DNA of 64,000 bases from Bdellovibrio sp. ZAP7 (lineage in GTDB: Bacteria; Bdellovibrionota; Bdellovibrionia; Bdellovibrionales; Bdellovibrionaceae): positions 2,108,001 through 2,172,000 of the forward strand of contig NZ_CP030082.1 in NCBI RefSeq assembly GCF_006874645.1, read 5' to 3'. The notes under the pieces are model-generated. The model was not told where the DNA came from. It made no database searches and saw only the letters and a list, made by a program, of their open reading frames with translations. Both the position numbers and the translations under genes were made by a program. This document shows positions 1-8,979 of the stretch, piece by piece (within the stretch, counting starts at the first letter, position 1; each line of letters opens with the position of its first letter).

Positions 1-286
1 TGCGGTTGAATCTAAAAACTCTGGTTTGCCAGGCAATCCACAAGTTTCTTGTGAGGCTTCCGCTGCCGGCAGTAACAAACAAGAATGTACTTTGACTTGG
101 GAAGTTCCTTGCGATGCAACTTCAAAAACATTGAAGGGCGCAATCGAAATGTCTGCGACGGGTTCTTTGAACGGTCAAATCTCTAATGTCACTGAATACG
201 CTTTGAAAACTGTCAAAGCAGCTAAAGACAAAAAACTTTGCGCTGCTACTGCTACAACGGCCGCTAAAGCTGTGGAGGCTAAATAG
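1..286 (+). CDS. 3' end of an unrecognised, probably exported, Cys-containing protein
   Basis: The frame is open from the left edge, so this is the 3' part of a gene that starts outside the window; the first complete codon is at position 2 and a TTG at 26 is only an internal codon. The visible 94 residues are rich in Ala, Thr and Ser, with four cysteines (in VSCEAS, QECTL, EVPCD and KLCAA), which suits disulfides in a periplasmic or secreted protein. I recognise no domain. The stop lies 2 nt before the outer-membrane barrel gene's ATG, and its last codons carry that gene's GGAGG ribosome site, so the two are co-transcribed and probably work in the same envelope complex. Confidence 0.75.
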   Translation, partial: AVESKNSGLPGNPQVSCEASAAGSNKQECTLTWEVPCDATSKTLKGAIEMSATGSLNGQISNVTEYALKTVKAAKDKKLCAATATTAAKAVEAK

Positions 287-288
287 TT

Positions 289-1074
289 ATGAAAAACTTT
301 AAACTTCTTTCTGCAACTGTTTTGTTAATCGCACTTAGCTCGCAAAACGCTTTCTCAGCTCCTGCCAAAAAAGCTGTGAAAAAAGCGGCAACGGCTTCTT
401 CTCAACCTGCTCGTGTTAACGACAATAGCGATGTCACTAATGACATCGACTCTTTGGGTGGTAACGAACAGTTGATGAACATGGCGCAAAATATCAAATC
501 TGAAAGCCGTTCTCGTATCGTTCAAGAGCGTATCGTTGACAGACGCAACCGACTTGAAGTGGGTGTTAACTACGGAATGAATTTCGGTGGTGATGCTTAC
601 ACGAAAACTCAAGCTATGGGTGCTGCTCTGGATTTCCACATCACTCCTCGTTGGTCTATTGGTGCAAGATACTTTGACTATGGAAACTCTTTGTCTCCAG
701 AAGGAAAGCGTATTTTCGATCAAGCTAAAGCAAACTACCAAGCCGGTGGCCGTGCTTACGCTGTTGATATCGACTACCCAGAAAGTTCTGTAATGGCAGT
801 TCTTAACTGGTACCCAATCTACGGTAAAACAAGCTTTATGGATGTTGGTGTAACTCAGTTCGATATGTACTTGCTTGGCGGTGGTGGTCAAATTACTTTG
901 TCCAGCGGCTCAACTGCAGTTTACACAGCAGGTCTTGGTATCGGTGCTTGGATTACAAAGCATCTAACTGCAAGAGCTGAAGTTCGTTACATGAATTACA
1001 ACGACAAACCAGTAACAGGTGAACGCAACTTGAATGTTGTCACTGGTAACCTTGGTCTTGGATGGATGTTATGA
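289..1074 (+). CDS. outer membrane beta-barrel protein, possibly of the gliding/adhesion type
   Basis: A 261-residue protein with an N-terminal signal peptide (hydrophobic core LLSATVLLIAL, cleavage after NAFSA), a Lys/Ala-rich linker, a short charged segment at about 60-85 (SRSRIVQERIVDRRNR) and then alternating aromatic/polar strands to the end (LEVGVNYGMNFG, WSIGARYFDYG, LTARAEVRYMNYND, NLGLGWML). This is the pattern of an eight- to ten-stranded barrel of the OmpA/OMP_b-brl kind. It overlaps the next gene by ATGA. Myxobacterial gliding proteins GltA/GltB are barrels of similar size encoded beside TPR proteins and lipoproteins; I infer a similar role from context, not from identity. The start at 289 is the only Met ahead of the signal peptide. 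Confidence 0.8.
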   Translation: MKNFKLLSATVLLIALSSQNAFSAPAKKAVKKAATASSQPARVNDNSDVTNDIDSLGGNEQLMNMAQNIKSESRSRIVQERIVDRRNRLEVGVNYGMNFGGDAYTKTQAMGAALDFHITPRWSIGARYFDYGNSLSPEGKRIFDQAKANYQAGGRAYAVDIDYPESSVMAVLNWYPIYGKTSFMDVGVTQFDMYLLGGGGQITLSSGSTAVYTAGLGIGAWITKHLTARAEVRYMNYNDKPVTGERNLNVVTGNLGLGWML

Positions 1075-2138
1075 TTTCCAAAAAGACTTTTGTGTCTCAA
1101 CTTCTAATGGTCACGGCTTTAAGTGTTGGTCACAACGCTTTGGCTGCTGAGCGCTTTTCGGTGAAGGACTGGGGCAACTCCCTGGAAAATTCTTTGTCTG
1201 AAAAAAGCGGCAAGACCACTTTGAACTTGCTGGACTTCAACAAACTTGAAAGCAAAGTGATTGGTTCTTCTAGTGATAGCAAAATCAAACAGAAAATCCA
1301 AAAAGCCCGTGAGTTATTTGCGGCTGGCAAATACTCTCAATCTTTGGCTCTTTACAATGAAGTTCCACGTGGCTCAGACTATTGGTTCCAAATCGTAGAG
1401 GAAAAAGGTTGGGCTTACTTCCGTCAAAACGATTCGGAAAAAGCTCTGGCTCAATCTAAAACTTTGTTGAGCCCGCAATTCGCAGAAGTGGTTAACTCTG
1501 AAGCCTACTTGCTTCAGTCTTTGGCTGAACTAAAAATCTGCGATTATAAGTCGGTTTTTAAAACGACTCAGATGTTCAAAGAAAAACAACGCGATCGTAT
1601 CGCTTCTGTTCAAGCTTTGACCAAAGAAGGTTTTAACGACGCGTTCCTGACTGTTTTGAAAAAGGTTGATAAATTCCCATTGCAAGCAACTGAAGTGGGC
1701 GAATCTTTGTTGAAGCTTCCGGTTCTTTACTACAAAGACGTGGAACTTCAGAAACAGATGTTGCGCTTTAAGTTGAGCCAAAAAGGGATGGAAGTTTTGG
1801 CGGCTAAAAACGTACAGCGTACTTTGCAAACTCAACTGGACCAAATCAACAAGGAAGCTTTCATCAATATGAAAGTGCGCCTTCAGGAATTGGCTAACAA
1901 TGAAACGGCTGACAACAAACGCGTTATCGGCAAATTGAACCTGGTAGAAGTTGAAGCGATTCAACGTGTTCACACGGATCAAAAACTTGCGGATGCGGCT
2001 TATACGAAAAATGATTTCAAAGACACAAATGTCGACCAGTTGGTATTTAAAGACGACGGCCGCCCTTGGATTGATGAATTGGACAAGTACGACGTAGTAA
2101 CGAAGTCTTGTGCTCAAAATGTTAGGAGAAAAATGTGA
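1071..2138 (+). CDS. periplasmic TPR-containing protein
   Basis: 355 residues. I choose ATG 1071, which overlaps the previous stop as ATGA and begins a clean signal peptide (MISKKTFVSQLLMVTAL, cleavage near ALAA); an ATG at 1062 would add three residues. Residues about 75-180 contain tetratricopeptide-like helix pairs (ARELFAAGKYSQSLALYNEV, EKGWAYFRQNDSEKALAQ). The rest is helical and charged with no recognised domain. It ends with a GTGA overlap into the VWA lipoprotein gene. A soluble periplasmic TPR protein between an outer-membrane barrel and a surface lipoprotein resembles the GltC position of the M. xanthus gliding complex; this analogy is inference. Confidence 0.75.
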   Translation: MISKKTFVSQLLMVTALSVGHNALAAERFSVKDWGNSLENSLSEKSGKTTLNLLDFNKLESKVIGSSSDSKIKQKIQKARELFAAGKYSQSLALYNEVPRGSDYWFQIVEEKGWAYFRQNDSEKALAQSKTLLSPQFAEVVNSEAYLLQSLAELKICDYKSVFKTTQMFKEKQRDRIASVQALTKEGFNDAFLTVLKKVDKFPLQATEVGESLLKLPVLYYKDVELQKQMLRFKLSQKGMEVLAAKNVQRTLQTQLDQINKEAFINMKVRLQELANNETADNKRVIGKLNLVEVEAIQRVHTDQKLADAAYTKNDFKDTNVDQLVFKDDGRPWIDELDKYDVVTKSCAQNVRRKM

Positions 2139-3433
2139 AACCACTTATAGCTCTTTGCATTTACCTTTCAGCGTTTTTGTTGCTTTCAGCTTGTGCGCAA
2201 GAATCTGGCACTATCATTGCGCAAAAAACTCTGGAACAACCAAAAGTTGAGCTTCCTGTTTACCCGGACGTTGTTCAACCAGAACAACCAGAAATTCCAG
2301 TTTACCCAACTGTGAATCAGCCAGAAATCGTTTGGATCACAGAGGACGGCGGTCAAAGTCAGCTTGATTTCAACCCACGCGTTGACATCCTGTTTGTAAC
2401 TGACAACTCGGACTCTATGAAATCTGCGCAAGCAAACTTGATCAAGAACTTGAACCGTTTCACAAATGGTATCACGAACAACAAGATGATCGACTACCAT
2501 ATCGGCGTGATCTCCACTTGGGACAGCTCGGAGCGTTTTGCGACGAAGAAAAAAGATACTTACCAAATTGGTGAGCTTCGCAATGTTAAATCGATAGCAG
2601 GTACTGATTCTAAAGAACGTTTTGTAACTAAAAAAGACTCTGCCGGTGTTTTGGCGAACACTTTGAAAATCGGTGTTGCTCCTTATGCTGAAGGTGGCCC
2701 TGAAGTTGAAGAATTCTTCTCTCCCCTTGCCGCAGCTTTAGATAAAAGCGGTCATGCAGCAGTGAATGAAGGCTTCTTCCGTGAAGACGCCCAACTCGTC
2801 GTAATCTTTATGACGGATGCTGATGATTCTTCAACTCGCATCACTCCAGAGCAAATGGCGCAAACTTTGATTGATTTCAAAGGTGGTCGCCAGGATAAGG
2901 TTTCCGTATACGGTGTCTTGGTTAATGCCAAAGATCCAGACTCTGTAAAAGACTGGGATTTGCGTGTTCACCCGAAATACCACCCGGAGTGCTTTACGGG
3001 TCAAAAGAACAACGGCAAATGTACTGGTTTCGGTCCAGAGCGTTTGGAAGAAATGATCGTGGCTGCGAATAGCGGTGCCGGCAATCCAAAACAAATCCGT
3101 GAACAGTATATCATGAGCATCACTTCCCCGATCTTCGGTACAGAGTTGGGTCGCATGGGAGATTCCATTACGGTTAAGACTTTGGAAAAACAAATTTTCC
3201 TAAGCCAAATCCCACGCGTGGATGACGCTGGTAAATTGATGTTGCGTGTTCGTTACGGTACGGCTGATGTTTTGGCTCAAGGCAAAGGTCAGTTGATTCC
3301 TAACAAAGCGAACGGTGGTTGGACTTACAATCCAAGTTCAAACTCTGTGAAACTTTCTGGTAACGTAAAATACGAATACAAAGAAGGCGCTAGATTCGCC
3401 GTAGACCTGGTTCCAGTTCCTTTAGCTAACTAA
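2135..3433 (+). CDS. VWA-domain outer membrane lipoprotein, CglB-like
   Basis: 432 residues, starting at GTG 2135 inside the previous stop (GTGA). The signal peptide ends in a lipobox (LLLSAC, lipidated Cys20). A Pro-rich linker follows with two copies of a PVYP motif (about 40-65), then a von Willebrand A domain beginning FVTDNSDSM, where D90-x-S92-x-S94 is the metal-ion-dependent adhesion site, and FMTDADDSS farther on. A C-terminal beta-rich part (about 360-432) lacks a clear family. In Myxococcus, CglB is a VWA lipoprotein of similar length that acts as the gliding adhesin held by Glt barrels. Size, MIDAS and neighbours fit a functional analogue, but I cannot confirm orthology. Confidence 0.8.
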   Translation: MKPLIALCIYLSAFLLLSACAQESGTIIAQKTLEQPKVELPVYPDVVQPEQPEIPVYPTVNQPEIVWITEDGGQSQLDFNPRVDILFVTDNSDSMKSAQANLIKNLNRFTNGITNNKMIDYHIGVISTWDSSERFATKKKDTYQIGELRNVKSIAGTDSKERFVTKKDSAGVLANTLKIGVAPYAEGGPEVEEFFSPLAAALDKSGHAAVNEGFFREDAQLVVIFMTDADDSSTRITPEQMAQTLIDFKGGRQDKVSVYGVLVNAKDPDSVKDWDLRVHPKYHPECFTGQKNNGKCTGFGPERLEEMIVAANSGAGNPKQIREQYIMSITSPIFGTELGRMGDSITVKTLEKQIFLSQIPRVDDAGKLMLRVRYGTADVLAQGKGQLIPNKANGGWTYNPSSNSVKLSGNVKYEYKEGARFAVDLVPVPLAN

Positions 3434-4155
3434 AGATTCGATTTCATCACAGAAGGTTCTGTTAACTTCAGAACCTTCTGCAGACTTCCATCCGCTTTCA
3501 TTTGTTCCAAAACCGTATTAAATTCTTTTAGCAGATTCTGCCCCTCTTCATCATTTCGAAAAGCAAAATAACAATCCTGACTCGATACCGGATTTTCACG
3601 GCTATAGTTGATACCTTGAACTTTACTTAACTCTAAAGCACGAAGCCCTGACCGTTCCTCAACGATAAAGGCATCAATGGTTCCATCAGCCAAGCGGCGC
3701 ATATTGGCAACGTCATCATCGGCATAGATGAATTTCACTTTGCTGTTTTCCTGAATCTCCGCCGGATAGTGATAACGGAAGGTTAAGCCAACATTTTTTC
3801 CGTAAAGCTCTTTAAATGTCTTCAAGGGACGTTTTTCACGATAAAAAATAAAATTGGTCCGAATATAAAAGGGCGTGGATTTCAACGCATCTTTCGGAAC
3901 GGAGTTGTCCATTCCCGGAAAAAACCCTTCCGCTTTTCCATTAGAAAAAGCTAACTTTGCTTTATTAGAAGTCAGAACCTCGACCTTGAATTTACTTTTA
4001 GTGCGAGAGGAAATTTCGTTAGCGAGCTTTAGAAATGATCCTTTGTCTTTGCTTTCCACAAATAAAGGAATAGGAAAAGTCACCAGGCGTGCGACCTTGG
4101 CTTCCACAGAACCGGAAATACAAAATAAGGGAAGAACCAGATATTTGATTTTCAT
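3430..4155 (-). CDS. periplasmic amino-acid-type solute-binding protein (SBP_bac_3)
   Basis: 241 residues with a signal peptide (MKIKYLVLPLFCISGSVEA). The body has the order of the bacterial family-3 solute-binding fold: an N-terminal lobe (LVTFPIPLFVESKD), the middle segment GKNVGLTFRYHYP, then LADGTIDAFIVEERSG and the closing lobe DCYFAFRNDEEGQNLLKEFN. No permease or ATPase gene lies nearby, so it is an orphan binding protein. It could feed a distant ABC system, a receptor, or have a non-transport role. Its 3' end overlaps the convergent VWA gene by 4 nt. Three related genes or remnants occur near 28.3-30.4 kb. Confidence 0.8.
   Translation of the reverse strand: MKIKYLVLPLFCISGSVEAKVARLVTFPIPLFVESKDKGSFLKLANEISSRTKSKFKVEVLTSNKAKLAFSNGKAEGFFPGMDNSVPKDALKSTPFYIRTNFIFYREKRPLKTFKELYGKNVGLTFRYHYPAEIQENSKVKFIYADDDVANMRRLADGTIDAFIVEERSGLRALELSKVQGINYSRENPVSSQDCYFAFRNDEEGQNLLKEFNTVLEQMKADGSLQKVLKLTEPSVMKSNL
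3451..3479. terminator. hairpin at the convergent junction of the VWA and solute-binding genes
   Basis: A perfect 11-bp stem (AGAAGGTTCTG with CAGAACCTTCT) closes a 7-nt loop just past the VWA stop, inside the 3' coding end of the opposing gene. There is no T run on either side, so it would be a Rho-assisted or mRNA-end-stabilising hairpin rather than a classical intrinsic terminator. Confidence 0.4.
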
Positions 4156-4204
4156 GCACAGATAGATTGCATGGTCTCACGGTCATTTAGCAAACAATTT
4201 ATGT

Positions 4205-4984
4205 TTACTGATCAACAATTGGGAACGCCTTCACTCCCAATGTCGAACCTCGTTTAGAAAAAAATCCGGGACGTTCAGTTACGACGAATCCTTGCATTCG
4301 TAAAGCGCGCTTCATATTGCTTTTGCAAGCGTAAGTCGTAAGGACACTTTGTTCAGCAGAAGATTCCAACAGCAGACGATTCAAAAAATCCTCACCCCAT
4401 AGATGGGGATGAGTTTTAGAACTGAAAGCATCATAGAAAAAACCGTGATAACGAGAAACGAATTTTATGCCTTCATGAAGAGAACCATGAATATCCGTGA
4501 GATTTACGAAATGTTGCTTCAAGAAAGACTTTAACTCGCTGACTTGAATTTCGGTGCCTTTCAAAACGTGCATCAAAGCATCATCATAAACTGCGGCAAC
4601 ATCTGGTAAAAGACTTGAGTATTGATCATGCAGCCACAGATAAAAGAACTCACGCAGTTCAGGAATACTTTCGTAGCTGGTGATAAGGCCCACGGATTTA
4701 TTTCGCTTAAGGGCCTCGCGGGCAATATTCATTTCGATGTAGCCCAAGCCCAATCCCACCACCATAAAATGAGGATTATCAACTTTCTCTAAAACATCGG
4801 CCGCCACATTCCCGTAAAGATGGGTGGTTTCAGTGCTCGCCCCGCCGGAGTGATGCATGGACTCGCCATAGGGTTTTGCAGGATCTAAGGATTCCAATAG
4901 ACGCAAAGTGGGGCTTTGATCCTTGGTAATTTCGATCTCAAACCCTAGATCACGCCATGATTTCAGTGGTTTTGGCTCAATCAT
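4205..4984 (-). CDS. MnmC N-terminal-type tRNA wobble-uridine methyltransferase
   Basis: 259 residues. A class I methyltransferase SAM loop appears as VVGLGLGYIE (about 93-102). The MnmC N-terminal (DUF752) features are present: SMHHSGGASTE near the N terminus, FFYDAFSSKTHPHLWGEDFL and LTTYACKSNMKRALRMQGF, then GFFSKR near the C terminus. In the family this domain methylates the aminomethyl group at C5 of U34 in certain tRNAs. The FAD oxidase half of E. coli MnmC is absent, so this is the single-domain (MnmD-like) form. It is divergent from the radical SAM gene, with only 34 nt between the two start codons. Confidence 0.8.
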   Translation of the reverse strand: MIEPKPLKSWRDLGFEIEITKDQSPTLRLLESLDPAKPYGESMHHSGGASTETTHLYGNVAADVLEKVDNPHFMVVGLGLGYIEMNIAREALKRNKSVGLITSYESIPELREFFYLWLHDQYSSLLPDVAAVYDDALMHVLKGTEIQVSELKSFLKQHFVNLTDIHGSLHEGIKFVSRYHGFFYDAFSSKTHPHLWGEDFLNRLLLESSAEQSVLTTYACKSNMKRALRMQGFVVTERPGFFSKRGSTLGVKAFPIVDQ

Positions 4985-5018
4985 TGACTTCCCGCAAAAT
5001 AAAACCCATAAACGCCCT

Positions 5019-6026
5019 ATGGAAAAAGGCTGGTTGGGACTTCCCTATCACACTATCAGTGAGCACTACAATCATCTCTTTGGCGAGAAGGTCTATAAGA
5101 TCCCCGTCACTGTGGTTGATAATTGCCCAAACCGTATGGGTTTAAAGGGTATGCAAACCTGTGTGTTTTGTGATGTGTGGGGATCCGCTGCAAATGCGGA
5201 AGCCATGACCATGGAACTTCGCGAACAGATCGAAAAATATCATGCCCACATTGCTGATCGTTACAATGCCAAGGCGTTTTTGATTTACTTCCAAGCCTAT
5301 ACCAACACTTTCACCAAAGTGTCGGCTCTTCGTAACAATTTTGATATCGCACTTTCCTATCCGTGGGTAAAGGGCTTCACCTTAGGAACTCGCCCGGATT
5401 GCCTTTCCAAATCCGTGATGGACCTGTGGAACGAGTATCATGAGAAGTCCTTTGTCGCGGTCGAGATGGGCGTGCAAAGCTTCTTTAATGATGAATTGGA
5501 GTTCATGCGCCGGGGTCACACTGCGGAGGCCGCTGTGGAAGCCATCCATAAGATTGCTGATAACACCAAAGTGGACTTGGGAATTCATTTGATCTTTGGA
5601 AGCCCGGGTGAAACGGATGAGCGCATTATTAAGACGGCAGAGATCGTAAACACTCTGCCTATTACCAATGTGAAACTTCACAATCTGCATGTTCTTAAAA
5701 ACACTCCGCTGGAAGGCATGTACCACGCCGGGGAATTTTCTCCGATTGATCAGGTCACTTACACGCGCCGAGTGGAGTTGTTCCTGCAGCATTTATCGCC
5801 GCGCTTTGCTTTGCACCGTTTGGCGGCTTATTCGTCTCGTTGGGATGAGTTGGTAGCGCCGGATTGGACAAAAAATAAAATGGGCACACATCAAGCGATC
5901 ATCGATCACTTGCGCGCCAATGGATCCTATCAATCTCAATATTTTCACGCGAATTCGGAGTTGGATCTTTCCGCCCAGGCAGTTTTGCTAAAAAAATCCC
6001 GCCGCGTGGACGCATCTCCGTGCTGA
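5019..6026 (+). CDS. radical SAM protein, YhcC/TIGR01212 family
   Basis: 335 residues from ATG 5019. An upstream in-frame GTG at 4923 would overlap the divergent methyltransferase gene and adds sequence unlike the family, so I reject it. The iron-sulfur cluster cysteines lie in NCPNRMGLKGMQTCVFCD, the spacing of the YhcC family. Later family blocks are FLIYFQAYTNTF, GTRPDCLS, VEMGVQSFFNDEL and LGIHLIFGSPGET. The protein is cytoplasmic and presumably makes a 5'-deoxyadenosyl radical, but the substrate of this family is unknown. The divergent tRNA modification gene suggests, without proving, an RNA-modification link. Confidence 0.85.
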   Translation: MEKGWLGLPYHTISEHYNHLFGEKVYKIPVTVVDNCPNRMGLKGMQTCVFCDVWGSAANAEAMTMELREQIEKYHAHIADRYNAKAFLIYFQAYTNTFTKVSALRNNFDIALSYPWVKGFTLGTRPDCLSKSVMDLWNEYHEKSFVAVEMGVQSFFNDELEFMRRGHTAEAAVEAIHKIADNTKVDLGIHLIFGSPGETDERIIKTAEIVNTLPITNVKLHNLHVLKNTPLEGMYHAGEFSPIDQVTYTRRVELFLQHLSPRFALHRLAAYSSRWDELVAPDWTKNKMGTHQAIIDHLRANGSYQSQYFHANSELDLSAQAVLLKKSRRVDASPC

Positions 6027-6321
6027 ATTTCTGCACAATTTAAGTTCCTGTAAGATCACGACAGGTAAATTTCAGGCTGAGGAACGAAAAATCGAGCATT
6101 TAGCGCTAGACCTTGGTTTTACACTCGGGAAACAGGGGTCACTTGCACTCTTTTTTCGCAGGACAGACGTGTCAATCGCTAGGATATATCTGCTTAAATG
6201 ATGAGCAACGTCACAAAAAAATCAGCGTTATTTCAAAAAATACTCTTGCAACTTTCCGGAAAGAATTACACAGTTGGAATTGAGATCGATACCCGCCTTA
6301 TTGACGAGGCACCCGGGACCG

Positions 6322-6339
6322 ACCCCTAGATATAGGGGT
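6322..6339. promoter_or_regulatory. putative NrdR box upstream of nrdAB
   Basis: An 18-nt palindrome with 7-bp arms (ACCCCTA, 4-nt spacer, TAGGGGT). Its core CTAGATATAG fits the NrdR operator core CwAtATaTwG with one weak-position mismatch. NrdR is the ATP/dATP-sensing repressor of ribonucleotide reductase genes. NrdR boxes usually occur as a pair about three helical turns apart; I could not find a convincing second box, which lowers confidence. Confidence 0.55.
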
Positions 6340-6502
6340 TCACACAGGGAGGTACTAGACGTTTTTGATGAAGCAAAACTTATGTTTCAGCGACCTCAAA
6401 ACTTAAAGCTAATGGATTAGCGCTCAGTCTCAACCAATCTACATCATTATATTTAACGGCGGCGGATTTTGCGAGGGGCAGAATGCGGCGGCGGGATTTT
6501 TT

Positions 6503-6522
6503 TGCCCAAAAGGAACTGGGCA
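6503..6522 (+). promoter_or_regulatory. hairpin directly before the nrdA ribosome-binding site
   Basis: TGCCCA and TGGGCA form a 6-bp stem with an 8-nt purine-rich loop (AAAGGAAC). It ends 1 nt before the GAGGGG ribosome site that precedes ATG 6538. It could modulate ribosome access or mRNA stability. There is no T run, so it is not a terminator. Confidence 0.35.
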
Positions 6523-6537
6523 GAGGGGATTTGCACC

Positions 6538-8961
6538 ATGTTGGAAACAACAGCTCACATCATGAGAGTTAAAAAGAGAGATGGAACTCTTGAACCAGTC
6601 GACGTAACGAAGATCGTTGAACGTGTGACTCGTAATTGCCAAGGTTTGACTCAAGTCGACCCACTTCGCGTTGCTACGAAAGCAATCAGCGGTCTTTACG
6701 ATGGCGCAACAACAAATGAGTTGGATAATCTTTGTATCCAGACGGCTTCTTTGTTGATCGGTGAAGAACCAGAATACTCTCGTTTGGCTGCCCGTCTTTT
6801 GGGCATCTATATTGATGAGGAAGTTCGCTCTCAAAAAATCCAGTCTTTCGCTGACTCTGTAAACTATGGTTTCCAAGCCGGTTTGTTGTCAGAGACGACT
6901 AAAAACTTCGTTGAAGCAAACAAAGCAGCTCTTTGCGCGGCAATCGAGCCTTACCGCACAGACCGTTTTGAATACTTCGGCTTGAGAACTGTTTACGATC
7001 GTTATTTGCTAAAAAATCCAACTTCACGCCAGGTGTTTGAAACACCTCAATACTTCTTTATGCGTGTGGCTTGCGGTTTGGCTCAAACGGTTGATGAAGC
7101 TATCGAGTTCTATCGCTTGATCTCTTCTCATGACTACATGGCGTCTACGCCAACATTGTTCAACTCTGGTACTTTGCGCCCTCAAATGTCTTCTTGCTAT
7201 CTTTTGGATTCTCCAACAGATGACTTGGAAGCGATCTACAAAAAGTACACAGACATCGCTTTGCTATCTAAATTCGCTGGCGGCATCGGTGTTGCTTACT
7301 CTCGTATCCGTTCCCGTGGTTCTTTGATCAAAGGAACAAACGGTCACTCTAACGGCATTATCCCTTGGTTGAAAACTATGGACTCTTCTGTGTCTGCAGT
7401 TAACCAAGGTGGTAAACGTAAAGGTGCTGCTTGTGTGTACTTGGAAACTTGGCATGCTGATATCGAGGAGTTCCTTGAACTTCGCGACAACACAGGTGAC
7501 GAAGCTAAACGTACTCACAACTTGAACTTGGCAAACTGGGTTCCAGATTTGTTCATGAAACGCGTTGAAGCTGACGGCATGTGGTCTTTGTTTGACCCAC
7601 GCGTAGTGCCTCATTTCGTAGACACTTATGGCCCGGAATTCGAAGCGGCTTACGAACAAGCTGAAGCTGAGAAAAAATATTCTAAACAAATCAAAGCCCG
7701 CGACCTTTACTCTCGCATGATGAAAACTCTTGCGCAGACTGGTAACGGCTGGATGACATTTAAAGATGCTTCCAACATGAAAGCCAACCAAACTGGTGAG
7801 GCTGGTAATGTGATCCATCTTTCAAATCTTTGCACAGAGATCCTTGAAGTGACTTCAAACTCTGAAACAGCGGTTTGTAACTTGGGTTCTGTGAACCTTG
7901 GCAGACACGTTGAAAACGGTCAGTTCAACTTCGACAAACTGGCGAAATCTGTTCGCACAGCTGTGAAGTACTTGGACCGCGTTGTTGATATCAACTTCTA
8001 CCCTATTTCAACGGCTCAGGATTCCAACCACAAATGGCGTCCAGTTGGTTTGGGCGTGATGGGTCTTCAAGATGCTTTCTTCCAATTGAAGTTGCCTTTT
8101 GACTCCCAAGCGGCTCGTGATTTGTCTGCTAAAATCCAAGAAGAGATCTACTACAACGCTCTTTTGACTTCTTGTGAACTAGCTGAAAAATACGGCGCTC
8201 ATGGTGCTTACGAACAAACTCGTGCAGCTAAAGGTTTGTTGCAATACGACCTTTGGGGTGTGACTCCGACTCAACCAGAGCGATTCAATGCTTTGAAAGC
8301 GAAAATCAAACAACACGGTTTGCGTAACTCTTTGTTGATCGCTATTGCTCCCACAGCAACTATCGCTTCTATCGTAGGTTGCTACGAAGCGATCGAACCT
8401 CAAGTATCGAACTTGTTCAAACGTGAAACGCTTTCTGGTGAGTTCATGCAGATCAATAAGTACTTGGTCCAAGATCTTAAAGCGATTGGTCTTTGGACTG
8501 AAGACATGCGCAATGAAATCAAATTGAACGATGGTTCAATTGATGAAATTGCGATGATCCCACCTCAGATCAAAGAACTTTACCGTACTGTTTGGGAAAT
8601 CCCAATGAAGTCATTGATTGAAATGGCTGCAGACCGTGGCGCTTACATCGACCAAGCTCAATCTTTGAACTTGTTCATGGAAAGCCCGACTATCGGTAAA
8701 GTTTCTTCTATGTACATGTATGCATGGAAGAAAGGTGTGAAAACGACTTATTACTTGCGCTCTCGTCCAGCGACTAAGATCGCAAAAACGACTGTGAAGT
8801 CTTCTAACAACGGTATGGGAATGACAACAGCTGCTGCAAACACAATGGATGCAGCTCCTGCAGCTCCGACTCAAGAAGCCGCTCCTAAGAAAACTTACAC
8901 AGATTCAGAAGTGATTGCTTGTTCTTTGGAAAATCCAGAGGCTTGCGAAGCTTGTCAGTAA
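6538..8961 (+). CDS. nrdA: ribonucleoside-diphosphate reductase, alpha subunit (class I)
   Basis: 807 residues from ATG 6538, chosen because GAGGGG sits 9 nt upstream; an in-frame TTG at 6469 has no comparable site. An N-terminal ATP-cone (MRVKKRDGTLEPVDVTKIVE, about 9-100) senses ATP/dATP. The catalytic barrel shows ASTPTLFNSGT, SSCYLL, GGIGVAYSRIRSRGS, NLCTEI (active-site Cys region), AVCNLGSVNL and the ATPTATIASIVG loop. The C-terminal EACEACQ supplies the redox-active Cys pair that passes electrons from thioredoxin or glutaredoxin. It converts ribonucleoside diphosphates to deoxy forms with the adjacent NrdB. The long Ala/Pro/Thr linker before the tail is normal for a swinging arm. Confidence 0.97.
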   Translation: MLETTAHIMRVKKRDGTLEPVDVTKIVERVTRNCQGLTQVDPLRVATKAISGLYDGATTNELDNLCIQTASLLIGEEPEYSRLAARLLGIYIDEEVRSQKIQSFADSVNYGFQAGLLSETTKNFVEANKAALCAAIEPYRTDRFEYFGLRTVYDRYLLKNPTSRQVFETPQYFFMRVACGLAQTVDEAIEFYRLISSHDYMASTPTLFNSGTLRPQMSSCYLLDSPTDDLEAIYKKYTDIALLSKFAGGIGVAYSRIRSRGSLIKGTNGHSNGIIPWLKTMDSSVSAVNQGGKRKGAACVYLETWHADIEEFLELRDNTGDEAKRTHNLNLANWVPDLFMKRVEADGMWSLFDPRVVPHFVDTYGPEFEAAYEQAEAEKKYSKQIKARDLYSRMMKTLAQTGNGWMTFKDASNMKANQTGEAGNVIHLSNLCTEILEVTSNSETAVCNLGSVNLGRHVENGQFNFDKLAKSVRTAVKYLDRVVDINFYPISTAQDSNHKWRPVGLGVMGLQDAFFQLKLPFDSQAARDLSAKIQEEIYYNALLTSCELAEKYGAHGAYEQTRAAKGLLQYDLWGVTPTQPERFNALKAKIKQHGLRNSLLIAIAPTATIASIVGCYEAIEPQVSNLFKRETLSGEFMQINKYLVQDLKAIGLWTEDMRNEIKLNDGSIDEIAMIPPQIKELYRTVWEIPMKSLIEMAADRGAYIDQAQSLNLFMESPTIGKVSSMYMYAWKKGVKTTYYLRSRPATKIAKTTVKSSNNGMGMTTAAANTMDAAPAAPTQEAAPKKTYTDSEVIACSLENPEACEACQ

Positions 8962-8979
8962 TCCAGCTTTAAGCTGTCA

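Larger units (their letters stand above)
6027..6537 (+). other. 511-nt intergenic region and leader of nrdA
   Basis: No supported gene lies here. The first half (6027-6300) shows nothing I can name. A TTGACG at 6301 could be a -35 element. The second half holds the NrdR-box-like palindrome at 6322-6339, an AGGGAGG purine tract at 6346-6352 not followed by a plausible ORF, and a hairpin at 6503-6522 next to the nrdA ribosome site. If transcription starts near 6340 the nrdA leader is close to 200 nt, long enough for RNA-level control. I found no match to a riboswitch consensus that I know. Confidence 0.5.

Noticed and set aside
355-891. 178-codon minus-strand frame within the first barrel gene
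   Set aside because: It is antisense to a gene with a signal peptide and barrel strands, has no ribosome site and no recognisable domain.
6027-6300. Riboswitch (including B12-type) in the nrdA leader
   Set aside because: No B12-box or other consensus that I know is present.
6285-6310. A second NrdR box upstream of 6322-6339
   Set aside because: The sequence at the expected distance (around 6291) does not match the operator core; only one box is supported.
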